Source: Epiperipatus broadwayi | Taxonomy: Eukaryota; Onychophora; Udeonychophora; Euonychophora; Peripatidae | Assembly: GCA_028023455.1 (NCBI GenBank) | Contig: JAQFVV010000018.1 | Coordinates: 11,366,771 to 11,430,770 of the forward strand | DNA: 64,000 nucleotides | Reading direction: 5' to 3' | Part shown: positions 1 through 14,449 of the stretch, one piece after another | How positions within the stretch are numbered: position 1 is the first letter of the stretch | Layout of the letters: each line of letters begins with the position of its first letter | Program-made: the position numbers and the translations under genes | The notes under the pieces: generated by a model | The model's database searches: none | Told to the model about the DNA's origin: nothing | The model's input: only the letters and a program-made list of their open reading frames with translations

Positions 1-2196
1 GTGCTGACATCATAACTTTGACACAACTCACTTAATGAAATCTTGCATTTAAAGATTTTATTGTTGGAATACTCACAAATACAATTAACAATTTAACATT
101 GATAAGTTTCCAAGTAATTTCTTATTTTATTCCTTCTTCTAGATAAATTATTTTATATATTTATTTGGAACTACCAATTATCATTTATTTGTACATACCC
201 ATAGCTTCACCATTAAAACTTTTATAATAAAATGAGTTTATATTAGGAAATCTTATTAAAAATTAATTTAATTCTTTGGGAGGCCATAAGAATGACTCTC
301 AGTTACTAGAAGCAACAGATTGAGCTTTATTCCAGGAACATTTATTTTAATATTATCATTACGCAGAGTATCATGTGTGGATCAGTGTGAGTAGTAAGTT
401 GTGAACTCAAGAGATAAAGTTTTCTGAATTGATTTTTTGCTATGTAAATTAAAAAAAACAACTCTAGTTTGGCCATATTGGATGTAATTGCTGTGCTCAA
501 TCTGCTACTTGGAACTCAAAAACATTATATGATATTCTTATTAAAACTTCGAAGAAAATATAATGTCAAATAGCAAGTGTAAGGACTTTATATATATATA
601 TATATTACATACTTAGTGTTTGCCTTAAAGTTTGTGATTATGGCATTTTAGTTATATATATATGTTAACCCATTTCCATCATTTAACATTAAATCACAAA
701 TGTCTTTAGAAAAATTTTGAACTTTGTTTAAATTTCCCATTCATGATTTAATGTTAAATGATGGAAATACTTCAATATATAAATGCAATATCACATACTT
801 CTTTCTAAATATTTAGTTTAGTAATAAGCTCTTTTTCTTTTTCATTTTTTATATCATTCAATATTTTTTTCTTTATACTGAAGTCTTTTGGTCAGGTCAT
901 TAATGTTAAAATGTGTGTGTGATTATTTTAAAATCATATATCTGTTAATATGTTTGTATTTTTACAATGCTATTTGAATGTATATATGTATTATTATTAT
1001 ACATATGCATGCAGTTATAATCAAAAATATTTTTATTAATGAATCATATTTTTAATCAGTTCATTTTGATATTTCACCAGTATAATGCAAATTGGCATTG
1101 GGCTTTTTATATTGCATATAAATATTAAAAATATCTGCATTTTAATATTAATTATTCTGTTTTTATTGTTTAGCTGCTAGTAGAAATATGATATATGAAA
1201 TATATCCTTTTTTATGAATATGATGTTACACTAATATACTTGTATTAATTAATGCACTCATTTCATTTTATGCGAGTAGAAAAATTATGCATTTGATACT
1301 GCTTATTATAACATTGAATTTTAATAGTATTCACTGCAACTATAATAACAACATTAATGTAAGCATCCCATTATAATCATATTAAATGAAAAAGAAACAT
1401 TAAAATTGTAAAAATGCTAGTAACTGAATTTATTTCAAGGTAGTCTATAAAAAAACTTCTTTATTAGGCAATATAGTCAAAAATGCTTCTCTAAATGATT
1501 CTCTTAGCCAAGATTTCATTGTTTATAAAGCAACAAGTCCATGATACTAATATATATCAATTTTAAAATAGTATTAAAACATACTACTAAAGTATTATTA
1601 AAATGTATGAATTATACTAAAAAATTATTATACAATTATGAACCACAGTGTTCCTAGTTTCATTAGAAATGTCAGTTTCAGTTGAATAAAACTTGTGATA
1701 AAATCGACCTTTATTTGAACTCCTGAATGACTGATATTACAAGATACATATATATATTCTACATATATTAATTTGTTAATTTTTTATTATTATATTGTGT
1801 TTTGTAGTGTGGGGGTGGGGTGGGGATTGCTCATCTAGAGCTAAAAATAAAAAATGAAATATCTTGATCTTAAATTTATAAGATTAAGTTTCAATTTTTT
1901 TTCCTTTGGAATTATTAGAAATGTTAGTCTTTTCAATTTATGCACAAAGAGGGAAAAGTGGCATTTAAAAGAACTTCAACTTTTATATATATATATAGCA
2001 ACAAAGAAATAATTATGATTTCCAAAAATTTAAAAATTGTAAATCATAAATTTTTAAACAAAAATATAAGTAAAATATGAAAAGATTTTGAGTAAAAAAT
2101 ATTAAAAAATCTTTCATAAGGGTGAAAGACATTTTAGAATTAGAAGCTATAAATGACTATTTTAATTTTTTAATAAAATTTAATAAAAATATTTTT
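1..2196. other. AT-rich noncoding stretch
   Basis: No open frame with recognisable protein content is present. The sequence holds short TA runs (around 590-605 and 650-662) and a G-rich run near 1809-1826. A compact hairpin at 672-768 is listed separately. Nothing else supports a gene. Confidence 0.6.
672..768. repeat. Short perfect hairpin (end motif of the 17.8 and 52.7 kb family)
   Basis: A 25-base arm at 672-696 (starting ATTTCCATCATTTAACATT) is repeated in exact reverse complement at 744-768, with a 47-base spacer. The arm resembles the outer ends of the larger hairpin elements at 17772-18175 and 52653-53341, and a half copy near 47047-47107. The region between the arms also has the family's CTTTAGAAA and AAATTT pieces. 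I read it as a deletion derivative in which only the outer ends survive. Confidence 0.7.
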
Positions 2197-2598
2197 ATAT
2201 AAATACAATTTATCCAAACCACTTTGAACACTTTTTAGCAAAACTCATTATTTGTACATATATACATACTCCTATGTTTCGACCCTGCACATGTATAATT
2301 TATATTTATTTTTTATTTATATTGTATATTTTATTTTATATTAACTGAATTATTTTATTTGGGTTTGATTATTTATTTCAGTTTAATTAGTTTTTATACA
2401 TTTTATATTGTTTTTAGTTTTTTATTGTTTACATTTTTTATGGTATTATTTATATAGTTATATATTTTATTTTGTTCATTATATCATAGCTCTGAAGAAG
2501 ACTGCAGGACAGTCCACACGTAGGTGTATGTATATATGTACAAAAAAAGTTTTTGCTAAAAAGTGTTCAAGTGGTTTGGATAAATTGTATTTATATAA
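2197..2598. repeat. Hairpin element with ~73 bp arms
   Basis: The left arm (2197-2269) and right arm (2526-2598) are near-perfect reverse complements. Shared pieces include ATACAATTTATCCAAACCAC, AACACTTTTTAGCAAAA and GTACATATATACATAC. Next to the right arm, at 2492-2520, lies CTGAAGAAGACTGCAGGAC; a CTGAAGAAG block also occurs in the hairpin elements at 18 kb and 53 kb. The central part is AT-rich and carries no gene. The element is probably a fold-back or hairpin SINE-like repeat; its class is not certain. Confidence 0.65.
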
Positions 2599-5500
2599 GA
2601 TATTACAGCAAAATAAAAAAAGGGGTGATTTTGGTAATATTTCTGAAAAATATTTTTATATTTAGGGATGCTTTATACAGAATCTGACTTGTATTGTCTC
2701 ATCCTAGCAATGCCATTATTCTGAAGAAATGCCAATTTTTATTAAAAATATTTTCCAAATAAGATTTACTGGTGTTTACCTGCATGATGTGTGTAATAAT
2801 AATTTGCATAGCCAATTTTCTTTTGCTTTTATTTTTGTAGGAAGTGTTTATCATGTTTAGTTGATAATTATATTTGAATTTTAGAATTATTAATACAGCC
2901 ATTTAAATTTGCTCTTGGCATTTAAATTTAATGTAATTTTATTTTGAAAAATATCAGTTTTATCTTGATTGCATTTTAAGATATATTTTGCCTTTCATGA
3001 TTATATAAATCTGTCTTTACTTATCATTTATAGTTAGTAGCTAAATCATTTACTACTTTGAAAGTTTCTAATGTATCTAAGAAGCATTATATATACACTA
3101 TAGCATGCACATATTTATATATAACCAAAAGTATTCAGTCTGAAAAAAGATTATTTAACATCGGATTACAAAATGCATTTTTTTTTTCATTCAGTAATGT
3201 TTAGGAATATGAGAACATATGGCAAATAGTTTTGTTAAAGTACCAAAATTGATCAATTGCATACAAATGGCAAATCTTGACAATCTAATGATAGCTAAAA
3301 TTTCTTTGTAGTATGGTACATATATATAGCATACTATATAAAAGCAGTGTTTATCACTTTTTTTTAATTGGTTAAAAGATAATCATGGACTCAAGTGTCC
3401 ATAGAAGCATAGCACTTTTCACACCAGTAGTGTGAAACTCAGATACAGTCAGCATATCAACACTTATCTGACCAAACAGATTAATCTGAAATTTTTATTC
3501 ACTAGCCAAAAATGTGTGGACATCTTTCTACTGACCACTAATTGAATGGGGTTTTGGCAATTATCTGAAAGAAAAATTGTAAGTCTTTTTGTGACATGAA
3601 AAATTTCAAGATTTATCTAATCTAAATTAGAATCTAAGGCCATGGACATGGCATAGAGATAAACATAACTATTATTCTATAAGACTTTTAAATATTTACT
3701 GTTTGTGTACATGTATTTTATATTGGTATTATCATTCTCAAACATTCACCATGAATGTCTTTTCAGCTTCTGTACAAATACTATGCTCCATAATCCCTTT
3801 TTTCCCAGTTAAGCACAGCATATCTGGTAATATCTTCTGTTCAATTTGTATGTGAATATTTTCTTGGTTGCTTTTCATTTTTTAGAATCCATCTCAAAAT
3901 TTTTATCTTTCATCTGTAATCATTTCTTTTTAGCTATGATATTTGTTTTTTTAATTTTTTCACTTTTGCCATTTTCCTTTTAAAGTAGTATTGTTTTTAC
4001 CAAACGGTATGGTTTATTATCTATCCATAAATGCATTTTTTTTCCTGTTAGGTAAATTTATTTGTTTGATTGTATATATATAAATGTTTACTTGTTCTTT
4101 TTTTACTTTCAAAAAATTTATTAAACATCACTTGTGCTTTTTTAAATCTTTTTTTTTTTTGCTTCTTTTTCAGTTTTATTTTTATAATATAATAAATATG
4201 AAATACAGTAATATATCAGCAAATGAAAGTAAGATGAACTGTTACCAAAATCTTAAGAGAAATTTATCTTCCTATCTCTTATAAGTTTTCATTTTATTAA
4301 AATCTATGCATATGAATTGTTCCAATTATATTGTTATATATACTTTTTTTGGAGGATTAAATCTTTACATTCTAGACATTTCTTTCAAAGCTTTTATAAA
4401 GGTTATATTCATTGTAGCAAATATTTTGTTATAATTGCTGAATTCAACATGTTTTTATTTAAAAATATGTTTCACGAATCATATGATCAGTCATATAATA
4501 ATCTTCTAGAAATCAATGTATTCTTTGCATGCAATCATTTCTAATTAATATTGTACTGATATCTTTTTTAAATAATATCATTGCAGCTATGTCTCAACTG
4601 ATAATACATATATATATATATTTAACTACCTTAAAGTTTACATGAAGCAAATTGATATCTCCTACAACTTTATTGATAGCATTGCCATATGCAGTTTGAA
4701 AAAAATATTTGTTTCAATCTTCATTTGAATAAAGTAAAAAAATCTTAGTTTGTGTCAAGATACTGAATGAAACACTACATTTAAGTGCTCAAATGTATAT
4801 GATTTCCCAAGCTATTAACTAATGGGGCTGCGTATGTAGTAAGGGCAGGATTGTGGCTGGTGCCATTTTTTTAATAATGTAAAAATTGAATATCATATAA
4901 TTTCTCATAAAAATTTTTTTGCATGCAATATGAATCATATTTTTTTCTTTCTTGAAGAGTAAAGATTAGAACTCTTATTCTGTACTATTCTAGATATAAT
5001 CTATTTTTTTGCCATTGAATATAATTAATTTTATACTGAATTATATATTGAATTTTTACCTTTTCTTTTCTAATAATTTTTCATAAGGAGAGCCTGTAAC
5101 TTTTTTATCTTCTTATATTTTACCTTGCTTTATTCTATTTGTTTTGTTTATTTTTTCTTAATGTCATATTATTATTTGTTTTATAAACAAATAAATCTAC
5201 ATAGATATAATATTGTTGACATTTTTTCATAGTCATATGGATAAAATAATCATAAATTATTTCTGTATATCATGTTGAAGAGTATATGATCAAACAAAGT
5301 GATGTTAAAAAAAAACCAAGTCAAAATCAAGGTAAAACTGAGTATGACAAACTACTAAATAATAAAGTAAACAAATAGGTCTGAAAAGCAATCGTTTTTA
5401 AAAATTAAAATATCAAATAATATCTGTTCTAATCTTTGATTCAAAAAGTTTATATTTTAATAGGAAGTTATAAATAATGCAGGCTCAAATTTGGACAATA

Positions 5501-8500
5501 TAAAGAAAGGTAGAAGCTGAAAAGTTGAGAAGTGACTTAAACTGTATGGAACATATCATGATAATAATTTATTCAAATACTGTTTAAAATGTAGAATGGC
5601 AATTAATTGACAAAAGAATATATGTAAACTTTAATAAATATTTTTAATAAAGGCATAAATTATGAAAATCCTAGTAATGCAGCATTAATGGAATTGGGTG
5701 ATAGCAAGACATATATTTATTTTTTGTTTGCATTTACATAATTCAAAGACTTATTCCAAAGACTATTTCTTAATCTTGCTGCATCACATTCTTACACTAC
5801 CTTCTTTTCAAAGACTATTTGCCAGTTTTTTTTTCTTTCTTTTTTTTTTATATTGAACAATTCAGTTTTAACATATTTCCATTATTTTTCAATTTTAAGA
5901 ATGTACATGACCAATCCAATTCATTTGCTTTTCAGTTTTTGAATAAATGCTCCCTTTTCATTCATTCTTTTTCTTACCTGTTCTTTTTAAACAATTAGCA
6001 ATTTGTCACAAATCTCCAAACACTTTTCTTTTATTTCCATAGATTATGTGTAAACACATATAGGTAACATATATACAATAAAAACATTTTAAAACATTTC
6101 CAATATGTACTCAATACATTCTTTTGAGCTGTTAGGAAGCTAAGCTTTTTCAATAGCTTTATTTATATATTTTTAATGTAAATTCTTTAGATCATTTTAG
6201 AAATTTAAAGTAGTAATTAAGCATTTAAAAATTTGTTACTATTTATTTTCTATTGGAATTATTTATCAAAGATAGATATACTTCTTTATATTTAACTATT
6301 TGTAATTATTATTATTGTGTTTAATCATTATTTATTATTTGCATTGTTTGACCTAAATCACTCTAGGATAATACATAACAAAATTAATGTAGTCAAGTTT
6401 GCCAAATATATAGCATTATCCCCTCCCCCTTTAAAAAAAAAAAAAAAGCTTTACATAATTTAAATGTCAAAAGTCTTTTTGCATTTACTGTTTACAAAAT
6501 AAAATATTCAATTTTTCTTTCTCTTTTGAATTATTAAAATGCAGAATTATTATTTATTTTAATATAGGCAAAATACAAAGCTTTTTTTTTATGCTTTGAT
6601 ATTTATGAATGAGATTTTTCAGGGGGTCATTTCTATTCTGAAATAAAATTTGAACAAAATATAATAATTAGAAATGGAGATGGCCCTTTAAAACATCTAG
6701 TTCTTTCATTGGATCTGGGGTTGATAATTTTTGGGATTATTTTATTCCCATATTTAATAATTTATTCCTTTTCCAAATTGTTTTAATAATATATATTAAA
6801 AATAACATTTTTGATCAGTTTGCCCTTTACTTATATTTGTATTTTTACATGTTTTTTTTTGTTTCTATTTGGCTGGAAGTTTTATATTTAGTTACAGATT
6901 CTTTACTTATTTGTTCACAGAGAATTTTTTAATATACTAAACTTAATATCATAAATGAATTGTACAGAGATTATATGTATAGAAATATATTATCTCATGA
7001 TTAAGATATTTATCAAGATGGCATTACATTGGCCCAGAAATTATCTCTCTTTCAAGTATTTTTTTTTTTTATGCATTCTTTTATATTTTGAACTTAAATA
7101 TAAACAATTTTATATCATATTAAATATCTATCTGATAGTCATTATCTTATCAGCACTTGATGAATACTGTACATTCACTTACTGAAAGAAAACCATATCA
7201 TTTATTGACAATTTAATTGTTAGTAAATGTTAATTTATCAACATTTAGTATAATAGCTTAAAATATTAACATGCCTTTTGACCATTTTTTCAGGTCTCTC
7301 TGGGTTGACTGTTTCAAATATTTCAACCTTTTTTTACAAATAGATGCTTTATTAGATATTGAGATTTAATTTTATCCTTCACTTAAAAATAATTAGATAT
7401 CAGTCTTCTTAATAAATCTTATCTATAGGTTTATTGCCTGACAAAAATTCTAAGCTTTCTTGGAAATTTTTAAGCTGTTTTTTTAATTGTTAAAATTTGA
7501 ATCATTAACCATGGACCCCAACAGGATTAAAACATTGACTGACATATTCTAAAATAACTAAATAGAAATAATTAATATTTTTTTTGTCCTTTGAATTGAA
7601 TGAAGAAAGATTGCAGAGATTCTTTTATTTAAATATATTTATTCATGTACAAAAAAAAATCACTTGCTCGAATGAGAATAAATAAAACATCAAATTTAAA
7701 ATCGAATGGAAAAATGAAAATATAATTATGTAATAGTTTATATATAAGTATATAAGAAACAAACTAAAATATTAAACTTTTATTAAAATAATAATATATT
7801 AAAAAATATGAATCATTAAGATTGTATTTAATTCAGTATAGTATTTATAATAATTTATTTTTCACATAATTTTAATTTTGTGAAGAATGAAAATTACTGT
7901 TAAAATGTCAAAAGTAGTATTTTGAGTTAAACTTATAAGATAAACAACATATTTACCCAAAGGCAAGTGAGATAACTTAGCAATAGGATACTATGACTCT
8001 TGTTGTCTTTTAAACAGGACTTATTCTAGCATCAGAAAACTTTAGTGTGCTAAAATTTATACACATTAAGATGCAGAAAATAAGTTATGCAATGATGCTA
8101 AATTGACATGATGATTATTCAATTAATAAAGTAATTATAAAGCTAAAACCTTCTTTTAATAATTTTTTAGTTGTGAATGTTAGATATTTACATTATATTT
8201 ATTTTTGCTTTTGCTATTCATGTATCTGGACATTTTGAATTATGAATGAAGTTAGTTGAAGTTAATCATATGAAGACATTTTATGCAATAGCTTATTAAT
8301 CATGGAAGTTGTTGATCATTATATGGAATTTTCTTCTATTCAATATAATATCTATTAAAAAAAAATTACTTGAATCTTCATAATAATAGATTTTTTTCTT
8401 CAGAAGATTTTCTTGTTTATTTTATTCTATAATAATTAATTTTCATACTTTTATAAGCTTGATTGTCTATGGAGTATATCTTTTTGTTTGTTTGTCATGG

Positions 8501-11500
8501 GAGATGTTTAAAATTGTCTCAAATAGATTTAAAGTCAAGTTTAAGGAATCAAATAATATACTTTAAATTTTCAATTAAAATTTAAGATGCATCTAAGATA
8601 TAATCATTACTTTTAAAAAAATTTCTTAAATATTGGCCTTAATGTTTCCATTTCCAAAGATTAAATTATAAGCATTAAGATCACATTAGTCTGGTTAGAT
8701 AAAAGCATAATGATTTTATGATTTTATATATAAATAACAAAAATTCAGCTCTAAATAATGATTATAACGTGGGATTTTTTACTGTTAAAGTTGAAATGTG
8801 ATAGTAGATATTTATTATGAATATAATTATTTTTTCTTTATTCATCAAAACTAATTCTTTTTATATATTTTGCACATCAGTTAGTTGCAAGTGAAGATTT
8901 TAAAATTATATGGTTCTAGTTTTTAATAACCAATTTTTCCCCAAATCTAAAATATTTATGAGTGAGATTACAACCATAATTATTTTTAGTAAAGGTAAAG
9001 CACTAGCTAACAACTCAATGTTCTCATGAACTCATTGTGCATCAGATTATAATCATATATTGTAGTGATTGTATTATCAAAATTTGCTTAAAGAATAATC
9101 ATGTCATTATTAGCAGGTACTAACAGTGTAAAAGATATCATTGAGCATAGAAAAAAAATCATACTCTTTTAAACATTTGGAAAAAAAAATCATAGGAAAA
9201 ACAAATTTTATATTAAATTTTTTCAAGCTATTATGAAGTTATGTTTGACATTCTTTATTTCAATTATTTTTAAGAAAAATTTTAATGCTGCTTAATAAAT
9301 TTGAACTATTTTAGTAATTAATAATTTATTAAATAGTATAGGAATAAATAGTTCTATTAGGCAATGAAAAATCTGAAGTTAGCTTTAAAATCTCAGCTAC
9401 CTAAAACATCATGTGATCCTTTTGATAGTGTAACAAAATGACAAATAATTATCAATAAAATTGAATTGTTTTCTCCAAAATCTTCTAACTTTTACCAAAA
9501 ATTTCCAGCATTAACTATTTTCATGTAATAAATTTGTAATGTATACTATTATCAATCAGTAAAAAAATTTTTTTTTACATTTTAGTAATGAGAGATATGT
9601 TATATGTGCCTGAAAGAAGTACTTAGTGATGGTAGTTTGACTTTGTTTGCCATCTTTTTATCACATATCAATCAAACATTTCATATTTAATGCCTTTAGG
9701 AATGCAGTATCTTTCTTACTAATGATTAAGTTGACATCATATTATAATTGTATTTTGTTTTGTATCAGCACTCAATTTGACCAATTGCTTTTATCTTAGA
9801 GACTTTAATTTTTATCTAATAATAATTAAATATTTATTCATTGGCCATTAAAGCTGCTTATATTTTCTATGGGTTGTCTCTCTGAAAAAAAAAATCTTAA
9901 ATCTGTTTGTAATTTGAAAATATACACTCAACTCAGATAAAAACCTCAAGCCAAGAGCATAGTAAGTACATACACAAGCTACTACATCATAAAGTTTTTA
10001 TTTATATCTAGAGTTATAGCATAAATTTGAATGATTTCTAGTTTTTATATCTTGTTCATAAAATACTAAAACTCTTTCTTCCATTGAGCTATATAATTGG
10101 TCAGATACTTCTATAATTTAATGCCATCAAAATTTACACTACTGGTAGAATTCTACTTCATTATTGATTTTTTTTTAAAAGCTAAATTTTCCATTACTCT
10201 ACAACAAATAAATAAAATTCACTTTCCTATTTTTGATGACTATTGAAAAGTTTGAACTAAAACTCAACATGCAGAAAGTTGGTTTCAGAGAGTTAATCCT
10301 CCCTTTTTTATGAACTTTTTATTATATATAGAAGTTAATGTTTTCATAGGAAAAATATGCATTATTTGTGAAAACTGTCAAGGACAACCATTGTAGAATG
10401 CTAAAGAAATAATTACTGATGTTTCAAAAAAATAACATTTGGTAAAGGTTTATTTATTACATGGTTATTGCAACTGTCTATATTTTTGCAAACACCATAT
10501 AACAATATTTTTGCCTACTTGAAGCAAATGTTATATTGCTGAAATAGTAATAATAATATACTTTTGTATTTTATACACCTGAAAATTTCCATGGATTATA
10601 ATATTCAATACAAACATGTCAAACACTCAACATTATCAGGATATACTGTAGAATATTATATTAATGTCGTAAGTTGAAATAAGTAGACTTGAATAAAATC
10701 ATTGATGTAATTATTATTTCATAAAACTATGAAAGATCTCAAGGCTGATGTAAAATCATTCCAATACTGATTGCAATTATTTAGAATTTACATATGTATC
10801 TTTTACAACTGTATATATTGTTAATATATAATAAGAATATATCACAAATATTTTACAAAAGTATTTTCAAAAAATAAAAAGAATCTGGCAATTTAGCCTA
10901 TGTCTGTTCAGTCTTTGCTATTCTATTTGTTATGAGAGATTTCTAAGGCAATGACCAAAATAATCACATTTTTCTTTTACAATACCTTATTTTTTAAAAT
11001 AATGTTTTTGAAACGGTGGTTTGTAGATCCCAGAGAAGCCGATGAGTCACAGGTGAAAATGATCACATTTTCAAAAAAATGGTACAATTTTTGAATGGTT
11101 AGAACCTGATATTCAAATAAAGAAATAATGTTATTATACAGTTTTTGAAAAAATAATTTATGCTCAGATATCCCTATGTGATTATTTTTCAAATGAGATG
11201 CTTTGGTATTATGTAATATCAAAGTTATAAATAAATGCTAATTTTATAATAAAAATATGTTTTTTTTTCATTATTATATATGTTTTTACTATATATTGTA
11301 ATACTAAAAAGTTAACAATAATAGAAAGGTTCTTGAACTTTCAAAGTTTTGGTATTACTGCTCTATAAAATACTTCATAAGCTTTTTTCATTTGGATTGA
11401 GAATTTTCTTTTACCAAATAATTTTTCTTCTTAGCCAAATTAGAAACAATTAAAAATATATACAAACAATCTGCCTTTTAGCAAAATTGAAATCTAATAC

Positions 11501-11930
11501 TAAATACGTTTTTGAAATTATTCAAATTTTGTAAACAGTTTATTATATAGTTAGATTTTACAATTTTAATTTTTAATCTGTATTTCTTTGTCAAATTATG
11601 ACTTTATTTATAATAAATTATATGCTATTTTGCTAGATTAATATTTTTGCTTTGAAATGTTTTCTCCTCAGTTCCACATGTTCATGTTGCAAACTGTTTC
11701 CATTGATTTTTTTTGCTTTCTTTGGCAAATAAAATCCCAAAAATTAAAAACCATTTTATTATTCATGTATATATATATACATATTGATCAATATTCCTGA
11801 GAACCATCATATTACTGGGTCGGCATTTTATTAGTTTTTTTTTTTTTGTAAAAGTATAAAAAAAGTTTGAATGTCATTATTTATATATTTTTTGTGATGA
11901 TTGTATAATAGTATGGTATATATTTTGTTT
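2599..11930. other. Long AT-rich noncoding stretch
   Basis: About 9.3 kb of strongly AT-rich sequence without a convincing exon, RNA gene or complete transposon. Short poly-T and poly-A tracts and TA repeats are frequent (for example 4606-4620). Short open frames here are made of AT-driven residues (F, Y, I, K, N, L) and look random. A fragment at 4780-4815 resembles 20168-20205, so low-copy ancient repeats are present. The stretch could be intergenic or intronic. Confidence 0.55.
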
Positions 11931-12518
11931 CAGTGTTTCTCATCTCATGATGCACTAAGAGCACAGTATGCATATGTACAGGTTGGCCAAAAGTCATATA
12001 GAGTTTATAATTGTTGTATTATTTGTTATTCATGTTTGTTTTTAAAATTGTACATCAATAATTTACGTTGCATATATTCTGCCTAAAAGTGGATGAGGTA
12101 ACTAGTCATTTTATATAATAGATGATCATTATCAGGGTAATCTGCCATCCCTCAATAATTGAATGAAAATAATAGAGTTTCATAAAAGTTGTGATTTTTG
12201 AGCTACCTGTACATTTAGTGATCTGCCAAAAATGAACATTTTTTTTTGATTTCAAATGCTTTTTTTTTTTTTTAGCAAGATCTCAGAATTACCATTGGTA
12301 ATTTGCCATTACTTTCCACTAATCTAAGTTAGATTATTGTAAAGTGTGCAGCTTTTTATTTTTTTTAAAAAAAGATGCATCCAATAAAAATAGTTCTCCA
12401 AATTGTAATTTTTTAAAAATATATTAATTATTAAATTAATTTTATATTTACATATATGTTATAAATTAGTTAATGAATTTTTAAAGTGACCTATGGATTA
12501 AAAGAGATTGAGAAATGC
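11931..12518. mobile_element. hAT-type MITE, internally interrupted
   Basis: The left end CAGTGTTTCTCATCTC and the right end (reverse complement GCATTTCTCAATCTC) match each other and the common hAT terminal pattern CAGTGTTTCTCAA. Flanks are TTTTGTTT on the left (11923-11930) and TTTTATTT on the right (12519-12526). This is an 8-bp target duplication with one mismatch, as expected for hAT elements. No transposase is encoded, so it is non-autonomous. A second small element sits inside it at 11979-12209. The right terminus is degraded, so its last base is approximate. Confidence 0.6.
11979..12209. mobile_element. mariner/Tc1-like MITE nested in a hAT MITE
   Basis: The ends CAGGTTGGCCAAAAGTCA on the left and CAGGTAGCTCAAAAATCA (read on the minus strand) on the right form imperfect terminal inverted repeats. 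They resemble mariner-superfamily ends and are flanked by TA on both sides (11977-11978 and 12210-12211). The length is 231 bp and it has no coding capacity. Its position inside the element at 11931-12518 shows it inserted later than that one. Confidence 0.6.
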
Positions 12519-13934
12519 TTTTATTTCATTATGACTAAAATATTTAATCATGATTAGGTTAAATATTTTCATGCATATACAGAATTGACAGATAATTATT
12601 TTAAAAAATGTTTAACTTCATCCAGTATTCTATCATAGGAATTGGAACATAATTAAATATAGCATTTACTTTGAAGTCTAGTTGAAATATCAAAATATTA
12701 TTCTTTTTCATTTTAATTAAATTAATTTATGTTTAGATTAAATTTAGCTTTTAACAGCAAATCACTCAATTCTTTAGCTTATGCATCTTATATTAAAACA
12801 AGCACAGTTCTTTACTGCCATCTATAGTAAGCTTGAGTAATCAATAATTATCAGATGTTAGGAGCATGTATTTTTTTTTTTCAATCTACTTATTATCATA
12901 CAGAAGTAACCTCCATGTTTTGTATACTGCATAAGTATTTATTCATATGTATTACTTTATTTAATATGATACTATTTTTCCAGATTTACTAGAATGTTGT
13001 CATAAACTAGTTTTATAGCAAGTAGGATATTTGAGTCCAAAACTAAGTTTGAAATTTTCAGGACATTAATTTAGATAATAATATAATCTGCTGAATATCT
13101 AGAAATTGTATGATCTATTAAAGCATTGATTGCAGCATAATGCAGGGTCCTTGCCTTTCTCTGTGTGTACATTTTAAGTAGGAAAGTTGATTCTGCCATT
13201 TCTGCATATACCTATATAACTGATATTGCTATTATAGTATAGAAGGCATGTTAAGGTGTTTAGGTTAGGACTAAGTGATAAACCTAATCATTATTAGTTT
13301 TTCATATCTTTTACAAATGTTATTGTAGTAACTTATATAGAGAATTGAATTAGTAAATTAAATAAGCTCTAATGTAAGAGCTATATTATAAAATAACAAG
13401 ATTCCTTATATTAATCGATTTAATGCTAATAATATGTAGTGACTGAAACAATTAATTTTTGAGCACTAATACCTCTGTGTCAATTTTGCTTTGGCAAATC
13501 AAAAATCTGTTTACATTTGTGTCTTATATAGAAAGAAGATATGACATTATTTATCAGGGCAAATATCAAATGTGATTATATGAACATTTCTGTCAGATTT
13601 GGCATTTGCTCTAATATTTTTCACAATGACAACAGGTGAAAGAAATAATGACAGTCAGAGGAATTACAAACCCATTCATATGATTATTAGGAGTCTATGT
13701 CAATTCGATTATACCTAATAATGTGTAAATTCTTAGATATTAGCATAGTATTAGATCTTATTACATTTGTTAGTATGATAAATAAAAAATCTCAGATAAA
13801 GCCTCACAGAAGAATTACAATGTATAGTCTTTTATATTTGATGAGCTTGACATGTGGGAATGTGCAAGATTTTTTGTTATCATTTTATCTCTCTTATTGC
13901 ATAGTTGCTAATTTGTATTAAAATATAATCTCTA
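12519..13934. other. AT-rich noncoding stretch
   Basis: No exon-like segment, RNA gene or repeat boundary was recognised. Composition matches the flanking noncoding DNA. Confidence 0.5.
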
Positions 13935-14449
13935 TCTTGTGTTTACAGTTTGATCATTATTCAGACAGCTATCATAAGATCTGATTGGCTGTCAGATAAG
14001 TATTATAATAAGCATGAAAGGTTTGCAGCCTTTCGATTTCATTTCAACTAACTATATGTGCTTTATATAAAATAAAAATTATTTACATACGTTACTGCAA
14101 GTTATAACATCTAAAAACTACTGCGTAGTAAATCGTAGGATTTCACGCTGTATATTTGTAATTTAGATCAGTGAATTAAATGTGAAGATATTTAAAGCTT
14201 CACACTTTCAAACCTAAATACTTCAGACTGGCTTAGATATATAGAAAGACAAGTAAAGAAATGGGTGGACCACCCTTTTCTTGTAAAATTCTGTCTTGTG
14301 TTTATGGTTTGATCATTATTCAGACAGCCATCATAACATCTGATTGGCTGTCAGATAAGTATTATAATAAGCGCGAAAGGTTTGCAGCCTTTCAATTTAA
14401 TTTCAACTAACTATCTGTGCTTTATATAAAATAAATATTCTTTACATAT
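13935..14449. repeat. Pair of ~157 bp direct repeats from a hairpin family
   Basis: The segment 13935-14092 recurs at 14294-14449 with few differences. Both start TCTTGTGTTTA and contain CTGATTGGCTGTCAGATAAG, GGTTTGCAGCCTTTC and CAACTAACTAT. The interval between them carries AAAGCTTCACACTTTCAAA and CAGACTGGCTTA, which match one arm of the big palindrome at 44243-44697. The locus therefore looks like a rearranged relative of that palindrome, with one arm partly duplicated in direct orientation. No coding sequence is present. Confidence 0.65.

Noticed and set aside
1807-1828. G-rich run as a possible G-quadruplex
   Set aside because: Only three G-runs of three or more are present close together; a standard four-run quadruplex cannot be made from them.
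2408-2665. Open frame of 85 codons
   Set aside because: Composed of AT-driven residues and overlapping the right arm of the hairpin at 2197-2598; no domain and no splice context.
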